The notes: generated by a model from the sequence alone, not told the origin. DNA of 7,398 nucleotides from Flemingiibacterium sp045600005 (GCA_045600005.1 JAZRXB010000125.1:1-7398), one strand, 5' to 3'. Shown: positions 1 through 6,695, numbered from the stretch's first letter. Numbers and translations: made by a program.

Positions 1-6
1 TTCATA

Positions 7-1113
7 TTATTCGCCGAAAATTTTCTTTACTGCGTCAAGATAGCCGTAGCCGTACAGATTGTCGGGTTCGAGATAGCTCGTCTCGGTCCACTCATTCCAG
101 CTGTTGAGCGTGATGAGCTTCTGCTGTTCGGGGTGACGGTCGAGATAATCCTTCGCCAGAAGGAGCGCTTTCTCAAAGTTTTCCGGTCCGTTGTTGCGCG
201 CCACGTGGTCACGGAACTCGTGGAAGCGCGGATTGTTGTCCCAGCCGATGGTCGCGTGCGGATAGTAGGGGATGTCGTAGTTCGCCTCGATCTTGTCGAA
301 CTGCTTCTTCACGTCTTCGAGAACTTCGAGATAATCGCGGTTCAGGTTCGTGAAGTGAGCGTACTGATAATGCGTGATCGAATCGAAGCCGAGCCCGTTG
401 AAATCGTCGCGGGTCAGACCGTAAGCGCGGTCGACGCCGCTCAGATTCGCGCCGTTCGCCGCGGTCGCGCACGCCTGAAGATGCAGTCCGGGGAAGCCCG
501 CCTTGACGGTCTCCTCACGAAACCAGTCGAGCGCCGCGCGCGCGCCTTCCACGCCGCCAAGACCCTTGACGAGATTGACCAGATCGTAGATCATGAACAC
601 CGGCTTGCCGTCGATCTTGTAGTAGGACGGATGACCGAAGTAGTCGTTGATGATATGATGAACGATGATCTCAAATTCGGAGCGGGGCTGCGAGCCTTCC
701 CAGACGATGGTCGAATGATCGCGGTCGGACAGGCGGATGTCCCAGGTGTAGTTGGCGTTGTGGTTCGCCCACATCAGGTAGAATTTGACCAGATCGTTGT
801 TCTTCGCTTTCAGATAGCCGTTGTTTAAGCACTGCTCGAGAAACGGACGGCGGTCGTACCAGTACCAGTCGTAGATGAAGACGTTCACGCCGTGGTCGTG
901 TGCGCAGGAGATCTGGCTTTCCATGACATAGGGGTCGGCTTCGTTGACGTAGCCCCAGAGCGGCTTGCGTCCCCAGTTGTAGCCGTTCGACTTGCGCACG
1001 GCGTTCTTGACCGACTGCCATTCGCCGTAGCCTTCGGGCCAGAACTGATGAGCGCGCGGCTCGTCGCCGGTGTAGGACGGCCAGATATAGGCGGCAACAT
1101 CGTATTTCTGCAT
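7..1113 (-). CDS. GH99-like / WbsX-family glycan-active protein
   Basis: Predicted 368-residue cytoplasmic protein of the GH99-like (WbsX-type) family, whose members are usually linked to polysaccharide or O-antigen-like glycan processing. The family signature is clear near the C-terminus: NSWNEWTETSYLEPD at residues 337-351. It places Glu341 and Glu344 where GH99 endo-mannosidases carry their two active-site glutamates. Supporting segments are YDWYWYD (81-87), a YPHATIGWDNNPR stretch (284-296) and many aromatic residues, as in carbohydrate-binding barrels. No signal peptide or membrane segment is visible, so the protein should stay in the cytoplasm. The ATG start is well supported: TCCTCC at 1121-1126 on the plus strand reads as GGAGGA seven bases upstream. 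The gene has its own strong promoter (1152-1180), so it need not be part of the CotH operon. Family assignment is confident; the actual substrate, and hydrolase versus transferase activity, are unknown. Confidence 0.85.
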   Translation of the reverse strand: MQKYDVAAYIWPSYTGDEPRAHQFWPEGYGEWQSVKNAVRKSNGYNWGRKPLWGYVNEADPYVMESQISCAHDHGVNVFIYDWYWYDRRPFLEQCLNNGYLKAKNNDLVKFYLMWANHNANYTWDIRLSDRDHSTIVWEGSQPRSEFEIIVHHIINDYFGHPSYYKIDGKPVFMIYDLVNLVKGLGGVEGARAALDWFREETVKAGFPGLHLQACATAANGANLSGVDRAYGLTRDDFNGLGFDSITHYQYAHFTNLNRDYLEVLEDVKKQFDKIEANYDIPYYPHATIGWDNNPRFHEFRDHVARNNGPENFEKALLLAKDYLDRHPEQQKLITLNSWNEWTETSYLEPDNLYGYGYLDAVKKIFGE

Positions 1114-1151
1114 GATTTTTTCCTCCGAAGATGAAAATTTGGATTCGGTTT

Positions 1152-1180
1152 ATTATAGCATAACAGCGGGGAGGTGTCAA
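1152..1180 (-). promoter_or_regulatory. Consensus SigA promoter of the GH99-like gene
   Basis: On the minus strand a perfect TTGACA (1175-1180) and a perfect TATAAT (1152-1157) are separated by exactly 17 bases, and TGC precedes the -10 box as an extended -10. Transcription would start near 1145, about 30 bases ahead of the GH99-like start codon. The -35 box begins 12 bases after the CotH stop codon, so the whole promoter sits in the intergenic gap. No terminator hairpin was seen between the CotH stop and this promoter, so readthrough from the upstream operon is also possible. Confidence 0.85.
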
Positions 1181-1181
1181 G

Positions 1182-1192
1182 CGTCCGGGACG
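1182..1192. promoter_or_regulatory. Small dyad abutting the -35 box
   Basis: CGTCC-G-GGACG is a perfect 5-bp inverted repeat with one central base. It lies between the CotH stop codon and the TTGACA of the GH99-like promoter, one base from the -35 box. With a one-base centre it cannot form a good RNA hairpin, so an operator is more plausible than a terminator. It is short enough to be chance in GC-rich DNA. Confidence 0.25.
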
Positions 1193-3856
1193 TTATTTCT
1201 TCATGATCATTTCCGAGCTGAGCGACGGGATCGCGTATCGGACGTAGCCGAGCGTATCTAACAGACCGTCCAGCTCCCAGCCGCCCGAAACACGGTGTTT
1301 TTCGAGCGCCGACAGGTTCTTTTTCAGCGTTTCGCTGCCGAAATATTCCTTGACCGCCGATTCGGTCATGTAATAGCCGCCCTTCCCGTCCGGCTTTGCG
1401 AAGTCGGTCACGAGCCGTCCCTTCCAGAGAAAGACGCCGCGCGCCCGCTCGTCCAGCACGTCGGCGAGACGATAGCCCGAAGCGGTCACGTTCGGTTCGC
1501 CGAAGGTGAAGCGGGCTTCCGTGACCCAGACGCTTTCCTCACCCGGCGCGGCTTCGTCGCGGGCGAGCGCGGCGTAATTGCCGCAGACCGGCAGCGTAAC
1601 GGCGTCAAGCGTGTTCCCCATGCGGCCGATGAGCGTCAGCGTGTCGCCTGCGGCGATGCCGAAGGGCGCGTGACAGCCGTCGGTCATCGGGGACGCGCCG
1701 CTGCGGTCGCAGTGAACGACAAGATATCCGCCGTCGGGAACCGTTATGGCGGGAAGATCAAAGGTATCTTTGTCGTGCGTTCCGTCCTCGCGCGTGCTTT
1801 CCTTGATCAGACGATACCCTTTCAGATAAAGCGCCGAACCGGTGGAGTTGGCAAGCTCGATGAGATCGGACGACAGATCGGAACGGGGATGCGCGTACCG
1901 GATCTCATTGAACAGAAGACCGGACCGGACGCCGGGCGCGTTTTCGTCTTCGGTGAACGAGACGTCGAGCGTCACGCTTTTCGCGCCCATCATGAACGAC
2001 CCGCTTTCGGGATCGCCCGCGCAGGAGAGCTTTACCGACGCGAGCTTCCAGCCGTCTGCCGCTTCAAACGAGAGCGGCAGCTTCAGTCCGACGAGATATT
2101 CGAGCGTGTCCGACTCGGTGAGCGAGAGGGTCGAGAGCTTCACGGTCCCTTCGCCGGAGATGTTCACTCTAAGCGTTCCCCAGACCGAATCGTATTTTTT
2201 CGGCAGCTCGTTTTTCACGACGTCATAGCGCTGGATGAAGAATTTCATCGGCGTGCGCAGATGGTCGTACCATTTTTCGAGGTTTCCGCCGCCGACGCTG
2301 TAAGAACTGAGGTAGTAGCGCATTTCAAGCGATGCGCTCGCCGCGGTCTCGCCGAGCTTTGCCATCACGCTGTCGACCTCCATCGTCGAATTGAGAAGGT
2401 CGCATAGGAAACAGTAGACACGGTTCTTGAAATCGGGATTCTGGAACAGGCTCTTGAAGATCGCGTTCAGCCGCAGTCCGCCGTCGTCGCTGTTCAGACG
2501 AAGGAACACGCTGTCGGTAGTCTTGTCGCTGCTGTAACCGGCGGCAAGGTCGAGGTCCTTTAAGAGGAAGCGCCAGCGTCCGTCAAAGCCGTAGGGCGCG
2601 TCGGGATCGTAGCCGTTGTCGCCCACGGCGGAGTTGCAGCGCCAGACGCGGGTGTTGTTCTGCGGCCAGTCGCTGTTGGCGATGTAGCCCTCGAAGCACA
2701 TATACCGGATGAAGCTGTCGATGTCGAGCATTTCGCAGGCGCGGCCGTAATACTTCGCGTTCTTCATGTCGAGCGACGTGATGTAGTTCAGCATCCGGTT
2801 GAACTCTTTGAGATCGGACTGCGGACCGCAGTCGAGCTGCCACGCGCGTCCGCCCGAAATGATGCCCGCGCCGTTGATGCAGGTGACTTCCTCCGCCGGA
2901 ACGCCGTAGTTCATCTCGAAGTAGGTCGTTCCGTAGTCTTCGAGCATCGCCATATAGCCGTAATATTTGCCGTCGAGGTAGACGCAGACCGGACGGTAAT
3001 GCATCGTGTCGATCCCCAGCCCGTCGGCGAGGTTCATTAAGAACGCGGTCTGTATGATCGTGTTGCCTGAGTTGTTGCTTCCGGTGCGGAGGATCAGCGT
3101 TTTGTGTGCGCCGACCTCGGTCCCGGTGACGCTGAGAAGTCCCGGATAGGCGTCGAAATCCATCACATTCGCATCGTCATAGAGGTAACGGGCGAACAGA
3201 CGGAGCGATTTGTGCGAATTGCGGCGGTTCCAGCCGCCCGATACGCGGATGCCGATGTCCTGCGACAGCACACAGGTCCCGTCCGGCAGGAAGAATTCGG
3301 CGTGCGTGGGACGTTCCCAGTCGATACCGGACTGAAAGTAGTTCGCGTCCTCCAGCGAATCGTTCGTCCAGTAAGCGGGACGATGGAGCTTGAAATCGGC
3401 GTTGATCTTGCCGGGGACGAGAATGCCGTTCTCATAGCCGTACAGACCGTCCGGGTCGGTGACGAGCGAGACGATCATCGTCGAATAGCGCACCTCGGGG
3501 CTGTCGGCGAGAATGTAGGTCCCCGTCAGAACGTTTCCGTCGGTCTGTCCGTCCGCGTCAAAGCAGACGGCGCGGATGACGTTGACGCTCGACGGGTCGT
3601 TTCCGCCGCCGCCGCGGTAGGAGATGGGAATCCCCGACTCCGGGTCGTAGAGCGCGGAATCGGCGGTCGGGACAGAGCCGTCGATGGTGTAGCGCACCTC
3701 CGCTCCGTCCGGGACGAGCAGCTTCAGACCGAAGCGCGCCTGATAGATGCCGGGCGGATCGGCGAACGCAAGCTCCGACACGGATGCGGCGGGACCGGCG
3801 CAGCCTGAGAACAGGCAGAGCGTCAGCGCGGCGAGCAGAAAGATCAGCTTTTTCAT
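1193..3856 (-). CDS. CotH-kinase lipoprotein with chitobiase-like and lamin-tail domains
   Basis: Predicted exported lipoprotein of 887 residues. Residues 1-18 form a signal peptide ending in a lipobox-like LFSGC, with lipidated Cys19. Residues about 30-115 resemble the chitobiase C-terminal-type fold (VRYTIDGSVPT). Residues about 125-550 form the CotH kinase domain: GIRVSGGWNRRNSHKSLRL (202-220), GYMAMLEDYGTTYF (300-313), the N-x-D motif in ANSDWPQNN (393-401) and KDLDLAAGY (433-441). The lysine, asparagine and aspartate residues expected of an active family member are therefore present. Residues about 560-635 form a beta-rich linker, about 645-790 a lamin-tail domain (LLFNEI, LIELAN, GYLVVHCD), and 790-887 an unassigned tail. 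CotH proteins phosphorylate secreted or surface proteins; the target here is unknown. The start overlaps the DUF4956 stop as ATGA and has no clear ribosome binding site, which suggests translational coupling. The gene is intact. Confidence 0.88.
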   Translation of the reverse strand: MKKLIFLLAALTLCLFSGCAGPAASVSELAFADPPGIYQARFGLKLLVPDGAEVRYTIDGSVPTADSALYDPESGIPISYRGGGGNDPSSVNVIRAVCFDADGQTDGNVLTGTYILADSPEVRYSTMIVSLVTDPDGLYGYENGILVPGKINADFKLHRPAYWTNDSLEDANYFQSGIDWERPTHAEFFLPDGTCVLSQDIGIRVSGGWNRRNSHKSLRLFARYLYDDANVMDFDAYPGLLSVTGTEVGAHKTLILRTGSNNSGNTIIQTAFLMNLADGLGIDTMHYRPVCVYLDGKYYGYMAMLEDYGTTYFEMNYGVPAEEVTCINGAGIISGGRAWQLDCGPQSDLKEFNRMLNYITSLDMKNAKYYGRACEMLDIDSFIRYMCFEGYIANSDWPQNNTRVWRCNSAVGDNGYDPDAPYGFDGRWRFLLKDLDLAAGYSSDKTTDSVFLRLNSDDGGLRLNAIFKSLFQNPDFKNRVYCFLCDLLNSTMEVDSVMAKLGETAASASLEMRYYLSSYSVGGGNLEKWYDHLRTPMKFFIQRYDVVKNELPKKYDSVWGTLRVNISGEGTVKLSTLSLTESDTLEYLVGLKLPLSFEAADGWKLASVKLSCAGDPESGSFMMGAKSVTLDVSFTEDENAPGVRSGLLFNEIRYAHPRSDLSSDLIELANSTGSALYLKGYRLIKESTREDGTHDKDTFDLPAITVPDGGYLVVHCDRSGASPMTDGCHAPFGIAAGDTLTLIGRMGNTLDAVTLPVCGNYAALARDEAAPGEESVWVTEARFTFGEPNVTASGYRLADVLDERARGVFLWKGRLVTDFAKPDGKGGYYMTESAVKEYFGSETLKKNLSALEKHRVSGGWELDGLLDTLGYVRYAIPSLSSEMIMKK

Positions 3857-4545
3857 TGTGCGTCGTCCGCGTCGTACATCAGCACGACGTTGAAGTTCGA
3901 GTTGCGTTCGCGGATCTCGGACAGCAGCTTGTCGATCGAATCGCCGGGGCGGAGCGTGACGGTGTAGGAAAGCTCCATGACCGTACCGGCGCTGATGAGA
4001 CGCGCGCGCTTGAGGTCATAAGCGGCGGTATATTTGGTGAAAATATCGTCGAACAGTCCCTCGATGCAGGTCGATTCGGGTACGCTGATCCTGATCAGCC
4101 GCGGCGCGGGACGGATCTTCGCCGAAACGAGCGCGTAGACGTTCAGAAGCACGCCGATGACGACGACGAACAGGAAAGCGGGAATGTAAAGTCCGAGTCC
4201 GACGGTCAGACCGGTCGCCATGGCGAGAAACAGGAACGCGATGTCGGAGGTCTTCTGCTGTAAGGAACGGAAGCGGACGATCGACATGATGCCCGCGAGA
4301 CTGAACGCGCTGGCGATGTTGGTCCCGATGACCGCGATGATCAGCGCGATGACCGGGCAGACCGAAACGGTCGTGACGGCGAACTCGACTGCGAAGCCTT
4401 TTTTGCGGTTGAGATAGCCGTAGAACAGCGTGATCAGCACGCCGAGAACGGCGCTGACCAGCGTGGTCAGCAGGATATCGAGGATGATGGCCGACGTATT
4501 GATCTGTCCGAGACTGGATATAATACCGCCGAAAGTGTTGTTCAT
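3853..4545 (-). CDS. DUF4956 family membrane protein
   Basis: A 230-residue integral membrane protein. Hydrophobic segments lie at about 19-43, 57-80, 101-118 and 120-141. The loop AGIMSIVRFRSLQQKTSD (84-101), followed by LFLAMATGL, is the hallmark of the DUF4956 family. Residues about 148-230 form a soluble C-terminal domain that reads like a small alpha/beta (ACT-like) fold, probably cytoplasmic. The family has no established biochemical function that I know of. An AAGGAGA motif (4553-4559) sits seven bases before the ATG, inside the end of the VTC gene, and the ATG overlaps the VTC stop by four bases. The downstream CotH gene overlaps in the same way, so all three should be made from one message. 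The position between a cytoplasmic VTC protein and an exported kinase suggests a membrane adaptor or channel for the pair; this is inference. Confidence 0.88.
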   Translation of the reverse strand: MNNTFGGIISSLGQINTSAIILDILLTTLVSAVLGVLITLFYGYLNRKKGFAVEFAVTTVSVCPVIALIIAVIGTNIASAFSLAGIMSIVRFRSLQQKTSDIAFLFLAMATGLTVGLGLYIPAFLFVVVIGVLLNVYALVSAKIRPAPRLIRISVPESTCIEGLFDDIFTKYTAAYDLKRARLISAGTVMELSYTVTLRPGDSIDKLLSEIRERNSNFNVVLMYDADDAQ

Positions 4546-5282
4546 GAGTGAATCTCCTTTTCAGTTGTCATGGCTGCGGGCGGGGCGACAGACGCCGGTG
4601 CGAGCGGCGTGTGTCCGTACTTGGAATAGGTCGTGTTGCGGAGCTTATAGTCGGAGAGAAGCCGGACGAGCCAGAGCGGAAGGTTATTGGCGCTCTTGCA
4701 TTCCAGCACAGCGAAGCCGGGCGGCATGACGGGTTCTCCGTGTGTTCCCTCTGTCAGATCGAGCGCGTCGGTGCGGATGCGCAGCTTTGAATCGAACGTG
4801 ACGCGCAGCCGTTCCTCACCCGGCGCGGCGAAGGCGAGCCGTTCGTAGCTCACGACGGCGGCAGGGGAGAGCCGGTACTGTTCGATCAGCGTCAGAATAT
4901 CGTGCGCGACTTTCCGGTCGCGTGCGGACAGCCCGTCCGGGATGACGCCCTCGCGCCAGAGCCGCTCGTTCTGCGAGAGCGGTCCGGAGAGCCTTGTTTT
5001 GATCGAACGGCCGAGATGCTTTGATTTGATCTCAAAGAACGAGACCGAATCCGGACCGTTCGTTTCGCCGTAGACGCGCAGCCGCAGCTTGACGCGCCAC
5101 GGCTCGCGGTCGAGCGTCTGGCGTTCCAGCGTGCGCACGGCGTCGTCGAAATAGACGCTCGACACGGTATAGGGCTTTCCGCCGCCGTAGCCGTCGGGCG
5201 GGATCTGCGCGGCGGCAAGCGGCTTCAGCGTTTCGGCAAGTCCGTCGGGCAGAAGATATTTGTATTCGCAGCGTCCCTCCAA
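4542..5282 (-). CDS. VTC domain protein (polyphosphate polymerase-like)
   Basis: A soluble 246-residue VTC-family protein. In yeast the VTC catalytic domain makes polyphosphate from ATP inside a basic tunnel. The bacterial single-domain versions, including this one, are not functionally settled. Family motifs are all present (numbered from the TTG start): RCEYKYLLP (4-12), SSVYFDD (41-47), the K-x-R-x-R-x-Y strand (65-71), FEIKSK (83-88), SYER (145-148), RVTFD (160-164), LECK (193-196) and YSKY (219-222). The basic tunnel residues and the acidic metal-binding residue appear intact. The in-frame ATG at 5307-5309 lacks a ribosome binding site. The TTG at 5280-5282 has a perfect AGGAGG seven bases upstream and gives an N-terminus that begins just before the family motif, so I chose TTG. 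There is no signal peptide or membrane segment. The gene overlaps DUF4956 by four bases and is first in the operon. Confidence 0.85.
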   Translation of the reverse strand: MEGRCEYKYLLPDGLAETLKPLAAAQIPPDGYGGGKPYTVSSVYFDDAVRTLERQTLDREPWRVKLRLRVYGETNGPDSVSFFEIKSKHLGRSIKTRLSGPLSQNERLWREGVIPDGLSARDRKVAHDILTLIEQYRLSPAAVVSYERLAFAAPGEERLRVTFDSKLRIRTDALDLTEGTHGEPVMPPGFAVLECKSANNLPLWLVRLLSDYKLRNTTYSKYGHTPLAPASVAPPAAMTTEKEIHS

Positions 5283-5289
5283 AATCGCG

Positions 5290-5295
5290 CCTCCT
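5290..5295 (-). promoter_or_regulatory. Ribosome binding site that fixes the VTC start
   Basis: On the minus strand the bases read AGGAGG, a perfect Shine-Dalgarno sequence, followed by seven bases (CGCGATT) and then TTG at 5280-5282. The longer ATG reading frame start at 5307-5309 would place this ribosome binding site inside the coding region, and upstream of that ATG the leader is AT-rich with no purine-rich site. Confidence 0.85.
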
Positions 5296-5337
5296 CGGGA
5301 TAATTTCATGCGGAATATGGTTTGATTACAATATCAT

Positions 5338-5366
5338 ATTATACTATAACCGGCAGAACAAGTCAA
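5338..5366 (-). promoter_or_regulatory. SigA-type promoter of the VTC-DUF4956-CotH operon
   Basis: On the minus strand TTGACT (5361-5366; five of six consensus bases) and a perfect TATAAT (5338-5343) are spaced by 17 bases. Transcription would start near 5331, giving a leader of about 50 bases to the TTG start. This leaves room for a standard ribosome binding site and further supports TTG over the ATG at 5309. A perfect 10-bp palindrome (5371-5380) lies just upstream of the -35 box. Confidence 0.85.
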
Positions 5367-5370
5367 TGCG

Positions 5371-5380
5371 TTTGATCAAA
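5371..5380. promoter_or_regulatory. Perfect palindrome TTTGATCAAA upstream of the VTC promoter
   Basis: TTTGATCAAA is its own reverse complement. It sits four bases upstream of the VTC -35 box, a typical place for an activator or repressor. The half TTTGAT recurs at 5445-5450 and GATCAAA recurs at 5625-5631 in the gap leader. No regulator gene is visible in the window, so the operator role is inference. Confidence 0.4.
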
Positions 5381-5400
5381 TCCTGCGGCTGACGGATGAG

Positions 5401-5424
5401 ACAAAATTGCCGCGGCGATTTTGT
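5401..5424. repeat. 24-base near-perfect palindrome between the divergent promoters
   Basis: The 12-base arms ACAAAATTGCCG and CGGCGATTTTGT are complementary except for one T/G position, which would still pair as a wobble in RNA. As RNA it makes a stem of about ten pairs with a CGCG loop flanked by A- and T-runs, resembling a bidirectional terminator. It lies upstream of both divergent promoters, where no known transcript ends. It is therefore either an operator for the divergent pair, an insulator against antisense or upstream transcription, or a small mobile-type palindrome. Confidence 0.6.
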
Positions 5425-5441
5425 GCAGCTTGCCGTTTCGC

Positions 5442-5456
5442 AAATTTGATAAATTT
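5442..5456. repeat. AAATTT repeat pair
   Basis: AAATTT-GAT-AAATTT is both a direct and an inverted repeat with a three-base centre, located between the 24-base palindrome and the gap promoter region. It could be a binding site or an UP-type A/T-rich element. The sequence is low in complexity, so chance is a real possibility. Confidence 0.25.
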
Positions 5457-5518
5457 CAGCCTGACCGGGGGCGGAATTCAAGCATTGTTACAAAAATAAT
5501 AATTTTTTGAAAAACCTC

Positions 5519-5547
5519 TTGTATAAATCAAGAAATTGAGGTAAAAT
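5519..5547 (+). promoter_or_regulatory. Candidate gap promoter
   Basis: TAAAAT (5542-5547) is a good -10 box. The matching -35 position (17-base spacing) is TTGTAT (5519-5524), which keeps only the TTG core. The region just upstream (5490-5512) is A/T-rich and could serve as an UP element to compensate. A start near 5554 would place the 5' end of the message right at the base of the predicted leader stem (5556). The overlapping CTTG (5518-5521) / CAAG (5529-5532) inverted repeat spans the -35 box and could be an operator. Confidence 0.45.
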
Positions 5548-5555
5548 AGATACAG

Positions 5556-5613
5556 ATGGGCAGAATTCACCGTTAAATTTTTAACGGCAGCGCCCGTTCC
5601 CGGTGAAAACCGG
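5556..5613 (+). promoter_or_regulatory. Potentially structured 5' leader of the gap mRNA
   Basis: Three complementary elements follow each other. An outer six-pair stem (5556-5561 with 5592-5597, ATGGGC/GCCCGT with one wobble) encloses an inner dyad CCGTTAAA (5570-5577) / TTTAACGG (5580-5587). Next to it is a five-pair hairpin CCGGT-GAAA-ACCGG (5600-5613) with a GNRA-type tetraloop. The 50 bases from there to the start codon are A/T-rich and carry the ribosome binding site. This could stabilise an abundant glycolytic message, or bind a regulator as RNA or as DNA (the 18-base inner dyad is operator-like). I do not recognise a known riboswitch class. Confidence 0.4.
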
Positions 5614-5663
5614 CTGAAACAGTCGATCAAAATCAATAATATATTTTTTGGAGGAATTTTACC

Positions 5664-6695
5664 ATGTCTGTAAAAGTTGCCATCAACGGCTTCGGTCGTA
5701 TCGGTCGTCTCGCTTTCCGTCAGATGTTTGACGCTGAAGGCTACGAAGTAGTCGCCATCAACGACCTGACCAGCCCCGCTATGCTCGCTCACCTTCTCAA
5801 GTACGATACCGCTCAGGGTTCCTTCCTCGGCAAGATCGGCGAAGCTAAGCACACCGTAGAGTCCACCGAAGATTCCATCATCGTAGACGGCAAGGAAATC
5901 AAGATCTACGCTGAAAAGAACGCAGCTGACTGCCCGTGGGGCAAGCTCGACGTTGACGTCGTTCTCGAGTGTACCGGTTTCTATACCTCCAAGGAAAAGT
6001 CCCAGGCTCACATCGACGCAGGCGCTAAGAAGGTCGTTATCTCCGCTCCCGCCGGCAACGATCTGAAGACCATCGTTTTCTCCGTCAACGAGAACACCCT
6101 GACCAAGGATGACCAGATCATCTCCGCTGCATCCTGTACCACCAACTGCCTCGCTCCGATGGCAAAGACCCTGAACGACACCTATCCGATCGTTTCCGGT
6201 ATCATGACCACCGTTCATGCATACACCGGCGACCAGATGACCCTCGACGGTCCGCAGCGTAAGGGCGACCTCCGCCGCGCACGCGCAGGCGCTGCCAACA
6301 TCGTTCCGAACTCCACGGGCGCTGCAAAGGCAATCGGTCTCGTTATCCCCGAACTGAATAAGAAGCTCATCGGCTCCGCTCAGCGTGTTCCGGTCACCAC
6401 CGGTTCCACCACCATCCTCGTAGCAGTCGTTAAGGGTAAGGACGTTACGACCGACTCCATCAACGCAGCTATGAAGGCAGCCGCTTCCGCATCCTTCGGC
6501 TACAACGACGAGCAGATCGTTTCCTCCGACGTTGTCGGCATGAAGTTCGGTTCCCTGTTCGACGCTACTCAGACCATGGTCACCAAGATCGACGACGACA
6601 CCTATCAGGTTCAGGTCGTTTCGTGGTACGACAACGAGAACTCCTACACCAGCCAGATGGTCCGCACCATCAAGTACTTCGCAGAGCTTGCATAA
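5664..6695 (+). CDS. gap: Type I glyceraldehyde-3-phosphate dehydrogenase
   Basis: A 343-residue glycolytic GAPDH that converts glyceraldehyde 3-phosphate, phosphate and NAD to 1,3-bisphosphoglycerate in the cytoplasm. The Rossmann motif NGFGRIGR is at residues 8-15. Asp34 in AINDL and Pro197 in DGPQ favour NAD over NADP. The catalytic cysteine is Cys158 in ASCTTNC and the catalytic histidine is His185 in VHAYTGDQ. DLRRARAGA (202-210) and WYDNENSYT (321-329) are further family signatures. Length is normal and the gene is intact. GGAGG (5650-5654) lies nine bases before the ATG. Codon choice is strongly biased (TCC for Ser, AAG for Lys, ACC for Thr, CTC for Leu), unlike the flanking genes, as expected for a very highly expressed protein. 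No other glycolytic gene follows: the next gene is convergent, so gap appears monocistronic. Confidence 0.98.
   Translation: MSVKVAINGFGRIGRLAFRQMFDAEGYEVVAINDLTSPAMLAHLLKYDTAQGSFLGKIGEAKHTVESTEDSIIVDGKEIKIYAEKNAADCPWGKLDVDVVLECTGFYTSKEKSQAHIDAGAKKVVISAPAGNDLKTIVFSVNENTLTKDDQIISAASCTTNCLAPMAKTLNDTYPIVSGIMTTVHAYTGDQMTLDGPQRKGDLRRARAGAANIVPNSTGAAKAIGLVIPELNKKLIGSAQRVPVTTGSTTILVAVVKGKDVTTDSINAAMKAAASASFGYNDEQIVSSDVVGMKFGSLFDATQTMVTKIDDDTYQVQVVSWYDNENSYTSQMVRTIKYFAELA

Noticed and set aside
133..828. Long plus-strand open frame opposite the GH99-like gene
   Set aside because: It lies wholly antisense to a gene with clear family motifs, its product is an Arg/Val-rich low-information sequence, and it lacks a convincing ribosome binding site. 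Such frames are common opposite GC-rich genes.
1295..2407. 370-codon plus-strand open frame opposite the CotH gene
   Set aside because: Antisense to the CotH and lamin-tail coding region, with Arg/Val/Glu-rich composition typical of reverse-complement GC-rich code and no recognisable motif.
4499..4524. TATAAT on the plus strand inside the DUF4956 gene, with TTGATC upstream
   Set aside because: The spacing between the boxes is only 14 bases and there is no plus-strand gene downstream that it could serve.
5401..5424. Calling the 24-base dyad an intrinsic terminator
   Set aside because: It lies upstream of both divergent promoters with no gene ending there, and the T-run is only four bases. 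It was kept as a palindrome of unknown role.
5478..6218. 246-codon minus-strand open frame opposite gap
   Set aside because: It mirrors the highly biased gap codons, covers the conserved GAPDH active-site region, and has no family motif. The gap reading is unambiguous.
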